From Bacteroidota bacterium (lineage in GTDB: Bacteria > Bacteroidota > Bacteroidia > Cytophagales > Cytophagaceae): DNA of 64,000 nucleotides. This document shows, one piece after another, positions 27,280 through 36,085 of the stretch (within the stretch, counting starts at the first letter, position 1; the number at the start of each line of letters is the position of its first letter). The stretch spans positions 1 to 64,000 of the forward strand of contig JAEWYS010000016.1 of assembly GCA_023458555.1 (NCBI GenBank), in the 5' to 3' direction. The notes below the pieces were generated by a model. It was not told the DNA's origin. It did no database searches and saw nothing but the letters and a program-made list of their open reading frames with translations. Made by a program: the position numbers and the translations under genes.

Positions 27280-27840
27280 ATGTTCAATTCAGGAAATAAG
27301 GCTTACCAATCCCTTTCCAGATTTTCTGTCCCCGCGAATTTCCGTGGTCGTCCCGGCTGGTATGTACAGTTATGGTGGTTGGTGCAGGCACTTTTCTTTC
27401 GGACCTCTCCTCAGGTTCTTTATAGTTGGCGGCGTTTTTTGCTTCGTCTGTTTGGTGCCAGAGTAGGTAAGGGGGTTATCATTCGTCCTTCTGTGCAGGT
27501 TACATATCCCTGGAAAGTACAGATTGGAGATTATGCCTGGATCGGTGACGATGTGACTTTGTATTCGCTCGGAGAAATAACAATAGGCGCCAATGCAGTT
27601 ATTAGTCAGAAATGTTATATATGTACAGGTAGTCATGATTATTCCAAACCGGCATTTGACATATATTCCCGGCCGATACATATTGAAGAGGAAGCCTGGC
27701 TGGCAACAGACGTGTTTGTAGCTCCAGGGGTTACGATTGGCAGGGGAGCCGTAGTCGGTGCCAGAAGCAGTGTATTTAAGGACCTGGTTGGCGGGTATCT
27801 TTATGCTGGCAACCCGCTTCGAATTCTTCGCCCTCGTTGA
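27280..27840 (+). CDS. WcaF-type EPS acetyltransferase (left-handed beta-helix)
   Basis: A 186-residue protein of the colanic acid acetyltransferase WcaF type. The N-terminal region contains 'RGRPGWYVQLWWLVQ' and 'LRLFGARVGKGVIIRPSVQV'. It is followed by hexapeptide coils 'IGDYAWIGDDVTLYSL', 'ITIGANAVISQKCYI', the catalytic His in 'CTGSHDYSKPAFD', and closing coils 'ATDVFVAPGVTIGRGAVVGARS'. It would O-acetylate the EPS using acetyl-CoA. WcaF, WcaI and WcaJ genes commonly occur together, and here they are the next two genes. Confidence 0.9.
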   Translation: MFNSGNKAYQSLSRFSVPANFRGRPGWYVQLWWLVQALFFRTSPQVLYSWRRFLLRLFGARVGKGVIIRPSVQVTYPWKVQIGDYAWIGDDVTLYSLGEITIGANAVISQKCYICTGSHDYSKPAFDIYSRPIHIEEEAWLATDVFVAPGVTIGRGAVVGARSSVFKDLVGGYLYAGNPLRILRPR

Positions 27841-27974
27841 TTAGGATTATAGCTGGAAGATATTGGATACAATAAATTTTATTGTCAGACTCTCCCTGCG
27901 ATTGTAATGTACAAATCTATATTATTTTTACCTCTAAACAGTTTTACCTATCTTGCGGGTGATTTAAACCGCCC

Positions 27975-29198
27975 ATGAGAATACTCGTATATGGAATCAA
28001 TTATCATCCGGAACTGACTGGTATAGGTAAATATACCGGAGAATTGTGTGCCTGGTTTGCCGAAAGAGGACACCATGTTGAGGTAGTGACTGCTATGCCA
28101 TATTATCCGGGTTGGGAAGTAGAAAGAGAGTATAAAGGCAAAAAATGGTTTACTGAAGAAATCAGCGGTGTATGTGTCAGACGCTCACCTCTGTATGTCA
28201 GCACCAGAATTAATGCGAAAAAGCGTATCGTACACGAGTTTTCCTTCCTCTTGAGTTCGCTGGTGCAATGGATCCGGCCATTGTGGACCAGATATGATGT
28301 CGTAATCAGTATATATCCGCCGCTTGTTATCGGACTGTATCCGTACATCTATAAGCTTATTCATAAGAGACCCTGGGTATTCCACATACAGGACTTACAA
28401 GTCGATGCAGCCAAGGAGCTTGGAATGATAAAAAACTCTTTCGTGCTGAATTGCCTGTTCTCCATTGAGCGGTTTTTTCTAAATCAGGCCGCCAGGGTAG
28501 GAAGCATTAGCCCTGGCATGAAGCAGAAAATACTCAACAAAGGGGTTGCGGAAGAAAAATATATCCATCTGCCTAATTGGGTTGATACTGGATTCATTTA
28601 TCCGACAGCCAAAGATGAACGGCTGAAAAAAGAGCTGGGTTTCGGACCAGAAGACCGATTGATATTGTATTCCGGAAATATGGGTGAAAAGCAGGGACTT
28701 GAATTGGTAATTGAAGTGGCAGAGCAGATGCGTGCAATTCCTCATTTACATTTCCTGATGGCCGGAGAAGGTGCTTCCAGGGAGCGCTTGGAAGAGCAGG
28801 TGAAAAAAATGCAGCTGGCCAATGTTCACTTTCTGCCTCTGATGCCGTATTCAGAGTTGACAAGATTTATGAATATTGCCGATGCCCATTTGGTGCTCCA
28901 GAAAAGAGAGGCTTCGGATCTGGTGCTCCCTTCTAAGTTAAATACAATTTTGTCTGCCGGAGGACTGGCCATTGTCTCAGCCGTCAAAGATACAACGTTA
29001 TATAATTTAGTAAGGGAACATAACGTTGGAATTGTAATTGAACCGGAGTCAGCGGCTGCACTTAGAGATGCAATTGAAGGGGCTATTGAACATCCGCATA
29101 CTGAGGTTAGAAGCAATGCCCGGAATTATGCACTGGAAAACCTTAATATCGACAAAATTCTTGGTAGATTTGAAACACAATTAAAAGAACTACTGTAA
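27975..29198 (+). CDS. WcaI-type colanic acid/EPS glycosyltransferase (GT4)
   Basis: A 407-residue GT-B enzyme. The N-terminus 'MRILVYGINYHPELTGIGKYT' followed by 'VVTAMPYYPGW' is diagnostic of the WcaI group, colanic acid fucosyltransferase-like enzymes. Further on are 'FHIQDLQVDAAKELGM' and the donor half 'LILYSGNMGEKQGLELV', 'LMAGEGASRERL' and 'DLVLPSKLNTILSAGG' in place of the common E-x7-E motif, as is usual for WcaI. The sugar may differ from fucose. Upstream, 27841-27974 is a spacer with no clear promoter. Confidence 0.88.
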   Translation: MRILVYGINYHPELTGIGKYTGELCAWFAERGHHVEVVTAMPYYPGWEVEREYKGKKWFTEEISGVCVRRSPLYVSTRINAKKRIVHEFSFLLSSLVQWIRPLWTRYDVVISIYPPLVIGLYPYIYKLIHKRPWVFHIQDLQVDAAKELGMIKNSFVLNCLFSIERFFLNQAARVGSISPGMKQKILNKGVAEEKYIHLPNWVDTGFIYPTAKDERLKKELGFGPEDRLILYSGNMGEKQGLELVIEVAEQMRAIPHLHFLMAGEGASRERLEEQVKKMQLANVHFLPLMPYSELTRFMNIADAHLVLQKREASDLVLPSKLNTILSAGGLAIVSAVKDTTLYNLVREHNVGIVIEPESAAALRDAIEGAIEHPHTEVRSNARNYALENLNIDKILGRFETQLKELL

Positions 29199-29225
29199 TT
29201 AGTACCGCCACAATCAACATATTAA

Positions 29226-30623
29226 ATGATACGAAGAGGATATAGCAAATTTCTTGTACTAATCCATATCCTGGGAGACATATCATTGTTAAACTGTGCG
29301 TTTGTTTTCGCTTATTTTTTAGTGAATCGATTCGCTCCCTATGACGAAGTTTCCGATGAGTATGTCTTATTGCATATATTATACAATATCACCTGGATAC
29401 TGGTGATATCCTGGTACAAGGTGACGGATATCCGCCGTAATACAAGACTGGAAAATATTCTCAGCTCAACGGTAAAATCGGTTCTGGTTCATGCCCTGAT
29501 TACCCTGGCGGCCATTGCAGCAGTGAAAGGAGAATTCTTTTCCCGTGCACATCTCTTGTTTGCCTATGTTTTGTTTTTGGGGGGGATTATAATATGGCGG
29601 CTTGTCTTTTATTATACCTTGCGAAGATATAGAAAAGCAGGGGCGAATTACCGCAATGTCATTATTGTGGGAGCAGGTGTGGTAGGAAATGATATGTTTC
29701 ATCACCTTAATTCCGATGCGGGATATGGCTATAAAGTATTAGGTTTTTTTGATGACAATCCGGAAAAGTCCCAGCATCCGGATAAAATTCTGGGTGGCTT
29801 AAGTGATTTTGCCGGGTATGTAAAAAATGTCCGGGTAGATATAGTATTTATTGCTATTCCTTTATCACACCGCAAACGTATACGTGAAATTGTCAGTATT
29901 GCAGATAATAATCTGATAAGGGTAAAAATTGTCCCTGATTTCAGGGGTTTTCTGAATAAAAAAGTCAATATTGATTTTTATGAGCTTATACCTGTACTGA
30001 CCATACGGCCTGAGCCTCTTGAGACCGCTTTAAACAGGGTGGCCAAAAGAACGTTCGATATAGCTTTTTCCGGAATGGTTTTATTGTTTGTATTCCCCTG
30101 GTTATTCCCTATTCTGGCATTGTTGATAAAACTTTCATCGCCTGGTCCTGTCTTTTTTGTTCAGAAGCGATCAGGCAGGAAAAATGAAGTTTTTTCCTGC
30201 CTGAAATTCAGAAGCATGGCCGTTAATTCTGATGCTGATAAGCTACAGGCGACAGAAACGGATCCCAGAGTAACATGGGTAGGAAGAATGCTTCGTAAGA
30301 CAAATCTGGATGAATTGCCTCAGTTTATAAATGTCTTTCTGGGTAATATGTCAGTCGTTGGCCCCCGGCCACATATGTTAAAGCATACCGAGGACTATTC
30401 CAGAATGATTGATAAATTTATGGTCAGACATCTGGTAAAGCCGGGCATAACCGGATTGGCTCAGGTTAACGGATACAGAGGGCCTACCACTGACCAGCGC
30501 CGTATGTATAAAAGAGTCATGTATGATGTGTGGTATATTGAAAACTGGAGCTTTGCACTGGATTTGAAAATAATTTTCCTGACAGTGTTTAATATGTTCA
30601 GAGGAGAAAAAAATGCATTCTGA
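29226..30623 (+). CDS. WcaJ-type undecaprenyl-phosphate glycosyl-1-phosphate transferase (EPS priming enzyme)
   Basis: A 465-residue membrane protein. The N-terminal half has four or more hydrophobic segments. A Rossmann-like CoA_binding_3 domain follows at about 140-240 (NVIIVGAGVVGNDM). The C-terminal bacterial sugar transferase domain (about 275-465) has 'KRTFDIAFSGMVLL', 'PGPVFFVQKRSGR', 'KFRSM', 'LRKTNLDELPQFINVFLGNMSVVGPRPHM' (in two parts) and 'VKPGITGLAQV'. Known enzymes of this type load the first sugar phosphate, usually glucose-1-P, on undecaprenyl phosphate and so start repeat-unit synthesis. It is the last gene of the EPS locus. Confidence 0.92.
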   Translation: MIRRGYSKFLVLIHILGDISLLNCAFVFAYFLVNRFAPYDEVSDEYVLLHILYNITWILVISWYKVTDIRRNTRLENILSSTVKSVLVHALITLAAIAAVKGEFFSRAHLLFAYVLFLGGIIIWRLVFYYTLRRYRKAGANYRNVIIVGAGVVGNDMFHHLNSDAGYGYKVLGFFDDNPEKSQHPDKILGGLSDFAGYVKNVRVDIVFIAIPLSHRKRIREIVSIADNNLIRVKIVPDFRGFLNKKVNIDFYELIPVLTIRPEPLETALNRVAKRTFDIAFSGMVLLFVFPWLFPILALLIKLSSPGPVFFVQKRSGRKNEVFSCLKFRSMAVNSDADKLQATETDPRVTWVGRMLRKTNLDELPQFINVFLGNMSVVGPRPHMLKHTEDYSRMIDKFMVRHLVKPGITGLAQVNGYRGPTTDQRRMYKRVMYDVWYIENWSFALDLKIIFLTVFNMFRGEKNAF

Positions 30624-30662
30624 GCATGATTGAGCTTTGATGCGGGATTATTTAATAAGCAG

Positions 30663-31340
30663 ATGTACAAAATATTAGTTATAGACGATGAGCCCGATAT
30701 TCTTGATTTGTTAAAATACAATCTGGAAAAAGAAGGTTATGAAGTTTTGACAGCATCTGATGGAAAAGAGGGGGTCGAGATAGCTGCAAAGTTTCAGCCT
30801 CATGTTGTTCTGATGGACATAATGATGCCCGGTCTGGATGGTATAGAGGCATGCAGAAGAATTCGGCAGATACCAGCCCTTGGTGATACATTTATAATAT
30901 TTCTTACGGCCCGCTCTGAAGAATATTCCGAAATTGCAGCCTTTGATTCCGGAGCTAATGACTTTATTACGAAGCCGGTCAAGCCGAGAGCATTGGTAAG
31001 CCGTATTTCTGCTTTTTTTCGCCGTGAATCTGTGACTGTGAAAGATGCAGTATTACAGCATAACGATCTGGTTATCGATAAGGAAAGTCATACTGTAACC
31101 AAAGGAAATCAAAAAATTCTCCTGCCCAGAAAAGAGTTTGAATTATTATTTTTTTTGATGCAGCATCCGAACGTGGTTTATACCAGAGATGATCTGCTTA
31201 GAAATATATGGGGAACTGATGTATATGTGGTTGCACGCACTATAGATGTACATATTAGAAAGTTGCGTGAAAAGATAGGGGAGGATACTATTAAAACAGT
31301 AAAAGGAATCGGATATAAATTTGATACCAGCTCAGACTAA
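30663..31340 (+). CDS. PhoB/OmpR-family response regulator
   Basis: A 225-residue regulator from ATG 30663; a TTG 33 bases upstream would add a non-family leader. Receiver domain: acidic pocket D8-D9, phosphoacceptor D52 in 'VVLMDIMMPGLDG', and the K in 'FITKPVKPRAL'. The C-terminal winged-helix DNA-binding domain (about 130-225) has 'LLPRKEFELLFFLMQHP' and 'RTIDVHIRKLREKIG'. It starts 40 bases after the WcaJ gene and is followed 46 bases later by its sensor kinase. It may therefore be expressed with the EPS locus or simply sit next to it. Target genes unknown. Confidence 0.92.
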   Translation: MYKILVIDDEPDILDLLKYNLEKEGYEVLTASDGKEGVEIAAKFQPHVVLMDIMMPGLDGIEACRRIRQIPALGDTFIIFLTARSEEYSEIAAFDSGANDFITKPVKPRALVSRISAFFRRESVTVKDAVLQHNDLVIDKESHTVTKGNQKILLPRKEFELLFFLMQHPNVVYTRDDLLRNIWGTDVYVVARTIDVHIRKLREKIGEDTIKTVKGIGYKFDTSSD

Positions 31341-31386
31341 TTGTATCCAAAGAAGCAGATACCTTCTCCAAATCTGTAACTAAATT

Positions 31387-32436
31387 ATGTTCTTCAAGCC
31401 TTCTTACATAGCATTTCTGCTCAGCCTGCTCTTTTCGTTACTGGTGGGTTTTGTTTTGTTTTTAGGAAAAGAGTTTCCCATAAAAGAAGGCTGGCTAATC
31501 ATAGCTGTTTTTGTATGTGGTTATCTGATCAGCTTTTGGATCTTGAAGAAAATAATCTTTGATGAGATTGAGGATATTGGCCGATTGCTTGAAAATATAA
31601 AGCAGGAAGATTATCGTTTGGAGGGAAAGCGGTTTAGTGATGAAAGTAACTCCCTGAATCTGATAAAGAAAGAAATATTTGAATTTGCCGGAAAAAAACA
31701 GCAGGAGATCGATGAACTTAAAAAGCTTGAAACATTCAGGCGCGAGTTTCTGGCCGATGTGTCGCATGAGCTTAAAACGCCTATATTTTCGGCACAGGGC
31801 TTTGTCCATACCCTGATTGACGGAGCAGTTGATGATCTGAAAGTCAGAGACCGGTTTTTGGAGAAAGCAGCCAACAGCCTTGACGCACTTAATATCCTGG
31901 TAGGAGATCTGATAACGATTTCGCAGCTGGAGATCGGCGAAATTACTATGCATTACTCCAATTTTGACCTTCGCCGCTTGTGTGAAATGGTGATCGGACA
32001 ACTGGAGGATGCAGCCGCGCATCGTAATGTGAGAATATATATACACCGTTATGCTCCGAAATCCTGTTATGTACATGCCGATAAGCATCGGATTGGTCAG
32101 GTGCTGACGAACCTGATTACGAACGCTATTAAGTATGGTAAAGAAAATGGCAGTGTTATTGTCAAAATACAGCCCGAAGGTCGGGAAGTCCTGATAAGTG
32201 TTACAGATAATGGCCCGGGAATACCGTCTGTTTATCTGAAAAGAATCTTCGAGCGTTTTTACCGGATTGATAAAAGCAGGTCAAGAGATTCCGGTGGAAC
32301 AGGACTTGGGCTCTCGATTGTAAAACATATACTGGAAGCGCATGATTCGAAGATTCATGTAGACAGTATATTGGGAAAAGGAACCACGTTTTATTTTAAA
32401 TTAAAATTGGGAAGAGTTATTAATGAAAATGGATAA
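31387..32436 (+). CDS. PhoR-like sensor histidine kinase
   Basis: A 349-residue inner-membrane kinase. Two transmembrane segments (about 3-28 and 35-56) with almost no periplasmic loop, then a linker, a HisKA domain with the phosphorylated His H127 in 'DVSHELKTP', and a HATPase_c domain with the N box 'NLITNAIKYG', G1 'DNGPGIP' and G2 'GGTGLGLSIVKH'. The very short loop suggests it senses membrane or cytoplasmic state rather than a periplasmic ligand. It pairs with the response regulator just upstream. Its 3' end overlaps the next gene by 14 bases. Confidence 0.92.
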   Translation: MFFKPSYIAFLLSLLFSLLVGFVLFLGKEFPIKEGWLIIAVFVCGYLISFWILKKIIFDEIEDIGRLLENIKQEDYRLEGKRFSDESNSLNLIKKEIFEFAGKKQQEIDELKKLETFRREFLADVSHELKTPIFSAQGFVHTLIDGAVDDLKVRDRFLEKAANSLDALNILVGDLITISQLEIGEITMHYSNFDLRRLCEMVIGQLEDAAAHRNVRIYIHRYAPKSCYVHADKHRIGQVLTNLITNAIKYGKENGSVIVKIQPEGREVLISVTDNGPGIPSVYLKRIFERFYRIDKSRSRDSGGTGLGLSIVKHILEAHDSKIHVDSILGKGTTFYFKLKLGRVINENG

Positions 32437-33139
32437 GCTGGATGATATGATTCTCTTTGAGAATGAGAATTATATTGTTGTAAATAAACCACCATATCTT
32501 TCATCTCTGGATGAGCGGGAAATTGTGATGAATTCATTGAAGGATCTTGTAAAAGCTTACAACCCGGAAGCTGCGTTGTGCCACCGTCTGGATAAAGAAA
32601 CATCCGGTGCACTGGCTATTTCTAAAAATGCTGAGGCATATCGCCATCTTGCCATACAGTTTGAAAACAGAGATGTAAGTAAAGTATACCATGCTGTGTG
32701 CGAAGGATTGCATGAGTTCGAGAACCTTTCGGTTGATCTTCCCATTTACAAACTCTCAAACGGGAGTGTTAAGATCGACAGGCAAAAAGGAAAAGAAGCG
32801 TTAACCTATTTTCAGACGATCAGGGCTTATAAGAAGCATACATTAGTGGAATGTAAGCCTGTTACCGGTCGTTTGCATCAGATAAGAATTCATATGGCAT
32901 CGGTCAGTGCGCCGATAGCCGGAGATGAGCGTTATGGAGGAGCTCCGGTTTTTCTCAGCTCTGTCAAGCGTAACTTTAATCTGAAAAAGGATACAGAAGA
33001 ACAACCGCTGATGAAGCGGGTCGCTCTTCATGCGTACTCACTAACATTCAGAGATCTTGACGATACGGTGATTTCCGTAGTTGCTGAATATCCAAAGGAT
33101 TTTAATGTGCTTGTAAAACAGCTCGAAAAAAACAGCTAG
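32423..33139 (+). CDS. RluA-family RNA pseudouridine synthase
   Basis: A 238-residue enzyme. It shows the family motifs 'YIVVNKPPYLSS', the catalytic Asp D57 in 'CHRLDKETSGALAI', 'KVYHAVCEG' and 'VTGRLHQIRIHMA'. Known relatives isomerise specific uridines in 23S rRNA or tRNA. There is no S4 domain, so it is closer to RluA than to RluC/RluD. Exact target unknown. The ATG at 32423 overlaps the kinase gene; a second ATG at 32429 is equally possible. Translational coupling with the kinase is likely. Confidence 0.9.
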   Translation: MKMDKLDDMILFENENYIVVNKPPYLSSLDEREIVMNSLKDLVKAYNPEAALCHRLDKETSGALAISKNAEAYRHLAIQFENRDVSKVYHAVCEGLHEFENLSVDLPIYKLSNGSVKIDRQKGKEALTYFQTIRAYKKHTLVECKPVTGRLHQIRIHMASVSAPIAGDERYGGAPVFLSSVKRNFNLKKDTEEQPLMKRVALHAYSLTFRDLDDTVISVVAEYPKDFNVLVKQLEKNS

Positions 33140-33164
33140 GGATAATATATTAGAGGTAGACGTA

Positions 33165-33195
33165 TTGTTTTTTTGAATTTAATCAGATACCTTTG
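33165..33195 (+). promoter_or_regulatory. Distal promoter (P1) of the rplM operon
   Basis: TTG (33165-33167), a 20-base spacer and TACCTTTG (33188-33195) exactly match the Bacteroidota promoter pattern. A start near 33202 would give a 5' leader of about 220 bases before rplM. Confidence 0.6.
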
Positions 33196-33332
33196 CCCGC
33201 TCTAAACAAGACTGTATTTTAGAGTCTCCTGCTATTTTAATAGTAAAATATTGGCATCCACAGAGTTGTCAATAAAAGGAGGCCGAAGATTTTCGAAAGA
33301 GTATCTTTCTGAAAAAACTTTGCAGGTAATTT

Positions 33333-33363
33333 TTGTATTTTGTTTTGTGAGTATTTATCTTTG
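33333..33363 (+). promoter_or_regulatory. Proximal promoter (P2) of the rplM operon
   Basis: TTG (33333-33335), a 20-base spacer and TATCTTTG (33356-33363) exactly match the Bacteroidota promoter pattern. The predicted start near 33370 gives a leader of about 50 bases. Confidence 0.65.
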
Positions 33364-33422
33364 TGTCCCTTTTTAAGGGCATAGTGTTTATATAGTATCA
33401 GGAATTAAAGAGAAGACTATAA

Positions 33423-33869
33423 ATGGATAGCTTAAGTTACAAGACCGTTTTCGCTAACAGCGAAACAGTTAACAAGGAGTGGGTGGTGATCGATGCGGAT
33501 TCCAAAGTACTTGGTAGACTTGCGAGTGAAGTGGCAAGTATCATCCGGGGAAAGAGAAAAGGTAATTATACTCCCAACGTTGATTGCGGAGATAATGTTA
33601 TCGTGATTAACTCTGATAAAATCAGGTTAACAGGTAAAAAATGGACGGATAAAGAGTATGTTCGTCATACCGGATATCCCGGAGGTCAGCGTTTCGCTAC
33701 TCCCAAGCTTATCAAAACCAAAAAATCGTCAAAGTTTCTTATTGAAATGGCTGTGAAGGGCATGCTTCCTAAAAACAGGCTTGGAAGAAGACTTTTTGGT
33801 AACCTTTATGTATACGAAGGAGCGGAGCATCCGCATATAGCTCAGAATCCCAAAGAAGTAAAAATATAA
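33423..33869 (+). CDS. rplM: 50S ribosomal protein L13
   Basis: 148 residues, usual length for the family. Recognised by 'EWVVIDADSKVLGRLASEVASIIRGK', 'NVDCGDNVIVINSDKI' and 'AVKGMLPKNRLGR'. L13 is an early-assembly protein of the large subunit that binds 23S rRNA. First gene of the widely conserved rplM-rpsI-rpsB-tsf group. Nine bases separate it from rpsI. Two consensus promoters lie upstream. Confidence 0.97.
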   Translation: MDSLSYKTVFANSETVNKEWVVIDADSKVLGRLASEVASIIRGKRKGNYTPNVDCGDNVIVINSDKIRLTGKKWTDKEYVRHTGYPGGQRFATPKLIKTKKSSKFLIEMAVKGMLPKNRLGRRLFGNLYVYEGAEHPHIAQNPKEVKI

Positions 33870-33878
33870 TTTGCATTA

Positions 33879-34265
<387 letters not shown>

Positions 34266-34274
34266 TCGAATATT

Positions 34275-35039
34275 ATGGCAAAACTTACATATAAAGATCT
34301 GTTGGATGCCGGTGTTCACTTCGGACACCTTACGAGAAAATGGAACCCTAAAATGGCTCCATATATTTTCATGGAAAACAATGGCATTCACATTATTGAC
34401 CTGAATAAAACGCTTGCAAGTCTTGATGAGGCTTCTGCAGTTCTAAAAAATATAGTGAAGTCCGGCAGAAAGGTTCTTTTTGTTGCTACTAAAAAACAGG
34501 CGAAAGAGGTTGTGGCTGAGGAAGCAAGAAGGCTAAAGATGCCTTATGCTACTGAAAGATGGCTCGGTGGTATGCTGACCAACTTTGCAACAGTGAGAAA
34601 ATCCCTGAAGAAAATGTCATCAATTGACAAGCTTATGAAAGATGAAGCTTATGTCAATCTGGCTAAGAGGGAGAAGCTGATGATTACCCGTGAGAGAGAA
34701 AAACTGGAAAAGGTATTGGGTGGTATTGCTGAGCTCACTCGACTTCCGGCTGCTCTCTTTATTGTAGACGCAAAGAAAGAGCATATTGCAGTAAAAGAAG
34801 CAAAGAAATTGAATATTCCAGTGTTTGCTTTGGTGGATACCAATACTGACCCGACATCAGTAGATTATCCGATCCCGGCTAACGATGATGCTTACAAGTC
34901 AATTTCTATCTTAACTTCTGCTATCGGAAAGGCTATCGAGGAAGGTTTGAACGAGAGAAAGAGAGAAAAGGAAGATACAAAGCTTAAGGACGAGGAAGAG
35001 AGCAAGAAAGCAGCGGACAGAGCGGAGATTGAGGAATAA
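34275..35039 (+). CDS. rpsB: 30S ribosomal protein S2
   Basis: 254 residues. Recognised by 'LLDAGVHFGHLTRKWNPKMAPYI', 'RWLGGMLTNFATVRKS' and 'PVFALVDTNTDP'. S2 binds late to the small subunit and is needed with S1 for mRNA binding. The C-terminal 30 residues are a lysine/glutamate-rich extension, usual in Bacteroidota. In many bacteria rpsB and tsf form one operon; here a clear terminator lies between them. Confidence 0.97.
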   Translation: MAKLTYKDLLDAGVHFGHLTRKWNPKMAPYIFMENNGIHIIDLNKTLASLDEASAVLKNIVKSGRKVLFVATKKQAKEVVAEEARRLKMPYATERWLGGMLTNFATVRKSLKKMSSIDKLMKDEAYVNLAKREKLMITREREKLEKVLGGIAELTRLPAALFIVDAKKEHIAVKEAKKLNIPVFALVDTNTDPTSVDYPIPANDDAYKSISILTSAIGKAIEEGLNERKREKEDTKLKDEEESKKAADRAEIEE

Positions 35040-35070
35040 TCCTTTTAATAAAGAGTGCATTAACTAATCT

Positions 35071-35111
35071 AAAATTGAACATTGCCTAAAAAACAGTGTT
35101 CAATTTTTTTT
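35071..35111 (+). terminator. Terminator between rpsB and tsf
   Basis: AAAATTGAACATTG (35071-35084) pairs with CAGTGTTCAATTTT (35094-35107), with one G-U pair and a 9-base loop, followed by a T-run to 35111. A strong rho-independent terminator, probably allowing partial read-through to tsf. Confidence 0.75.
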
Positions 35112-35192
35112 AAATAGTAATACCAGCCCGGACAGTAAATTTTCTGTCTTATTTAATGAATTAATCATTTTCAAAACAAATCATATAGAACA

Positions 35193-36023
35193 ATGAGCAT
35201 TTCAGCGCAAGATGTAAACAAGTTACGTCAGATGACTGGTGCAGGGATGATGGATTGCAAAAAAGCCCTGACTGAAGCCAATGGTGATTTTGATACAGCT
35301 ATTGATATCCTTAGGAAAAAAGGACAAAAGGTTTCTGCTGCCCGTTCAGACAGAGAGACTTCTGAAGGAGCTGTTTTTGTAAAAACTTTAAACAGCGGTA
35401 AAGAAGGAATCATTATCGCACTTGGCTGCGAGACTGATTTCGTAGCAAAGAATGAAGAATTTCAATCTCTTGGAAATGCTATTATTGAAGTGGCTGCCAA
35501 ATCAAAACCGTCTTCTAAAGAAGATCTGAAAGCTTCTAAAATTGATGAGAGAACTGTTGAAGAGCATATTGTCGAATTAGTTGGTAAGATCGGAGAAAAG
35601 ATCGATATCGTTGCTTATGATATATTAACCGGTGATCAGGTTGTTCCTTATATCCATGCCGGCGCGAAACTTGGTGTTTTGGTTGCTCTAAAAGGCGTAA
35701 ATGGTGCTGATGTAAGCGAAGTTGGCAGGGATGTGGCAATGCAGATAGCTGCCATGAAGCCTGTCGCAGTAGATAAGGATGGTGTAGATCCGTCACTTAT
35801 CGAAAGAGAAATTGAAATTGGTAAAGAGCAGGCCAGAGCAGAAGGTAAGCCGGAAGCTATGCTGGAAAAAATTGCGCAGGGTAAACTTGCCAAGTTTTAT
35901 AAGGAAAATACGCTATTGAATCAGCAGTTTGTAAAGGATCCCGCATTGACAATTTCCCAATTACTGGATGGCGTTACCAAAGGGTTGACTGTTTCTGAAT
36001 TCAAGCGAGTATCAGTAAACTAA
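35193..36023 (+). CDS. tsf: Elongation factor Ts
   Basis: 276 residues. N-terminal UBA-like domain 'INAQDVNKLRQMTGAGMMDCKKAL'-type (here ISAQDV...), then 'DFDTAIDILRKKGQK' and the EF-Tu contact region 'GCETDFVAKNEEFQ'. EF-Ts exchanges GDP for GTP on EF-Tu. Length and motifs are standard. It is 153 bases downstream of rpsB behind a terminator, and no convincing own promoter is seen in that gap, so it may depend on read-through. Confidence 0.97.
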   Translation: MSISAQDVNKLRQMTGAGMMDCKKALTEANGDFDTAIDILRKKGQKVSAARSDRETSEGAVFVKTLNSGKEGIIIALGCETDFVAKNEEFQSLGNAIIEVAAKSKPSSKEDLKASKIDERTVEEHIVELVGKIGEKIDIVAYDILTGDQVVPYIHAGAKLGVLVALKGVNGADVSEVGRDVAMQIAAMKPVAVDKDGVDPSLIEREIEIGKEQARAEGKPEAMLEKIAQGKLAKFYKENTLLNQQFVKDPALTISQLLDGVTKGLTVSEFKRVSVN

Positions 36024-36047
36024 TCCTGTTTGAAGATATATCTTATT

Positions 36048-36085
36048 AAAGGCTGCCGAAGGGCAGCCTTTCTTTGTTTTTTCAG
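36048..36085 (+). terminator. Terminator after tsf
   Basis: AAAGGCTGCC (36048-36057), loop GAAG and GGCAGCCTTT (36062-36071), followed by a T-rich tract. A strong GC-rich rho-independent terminator that closes the ribosomal operon. Confidence 0.85.
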
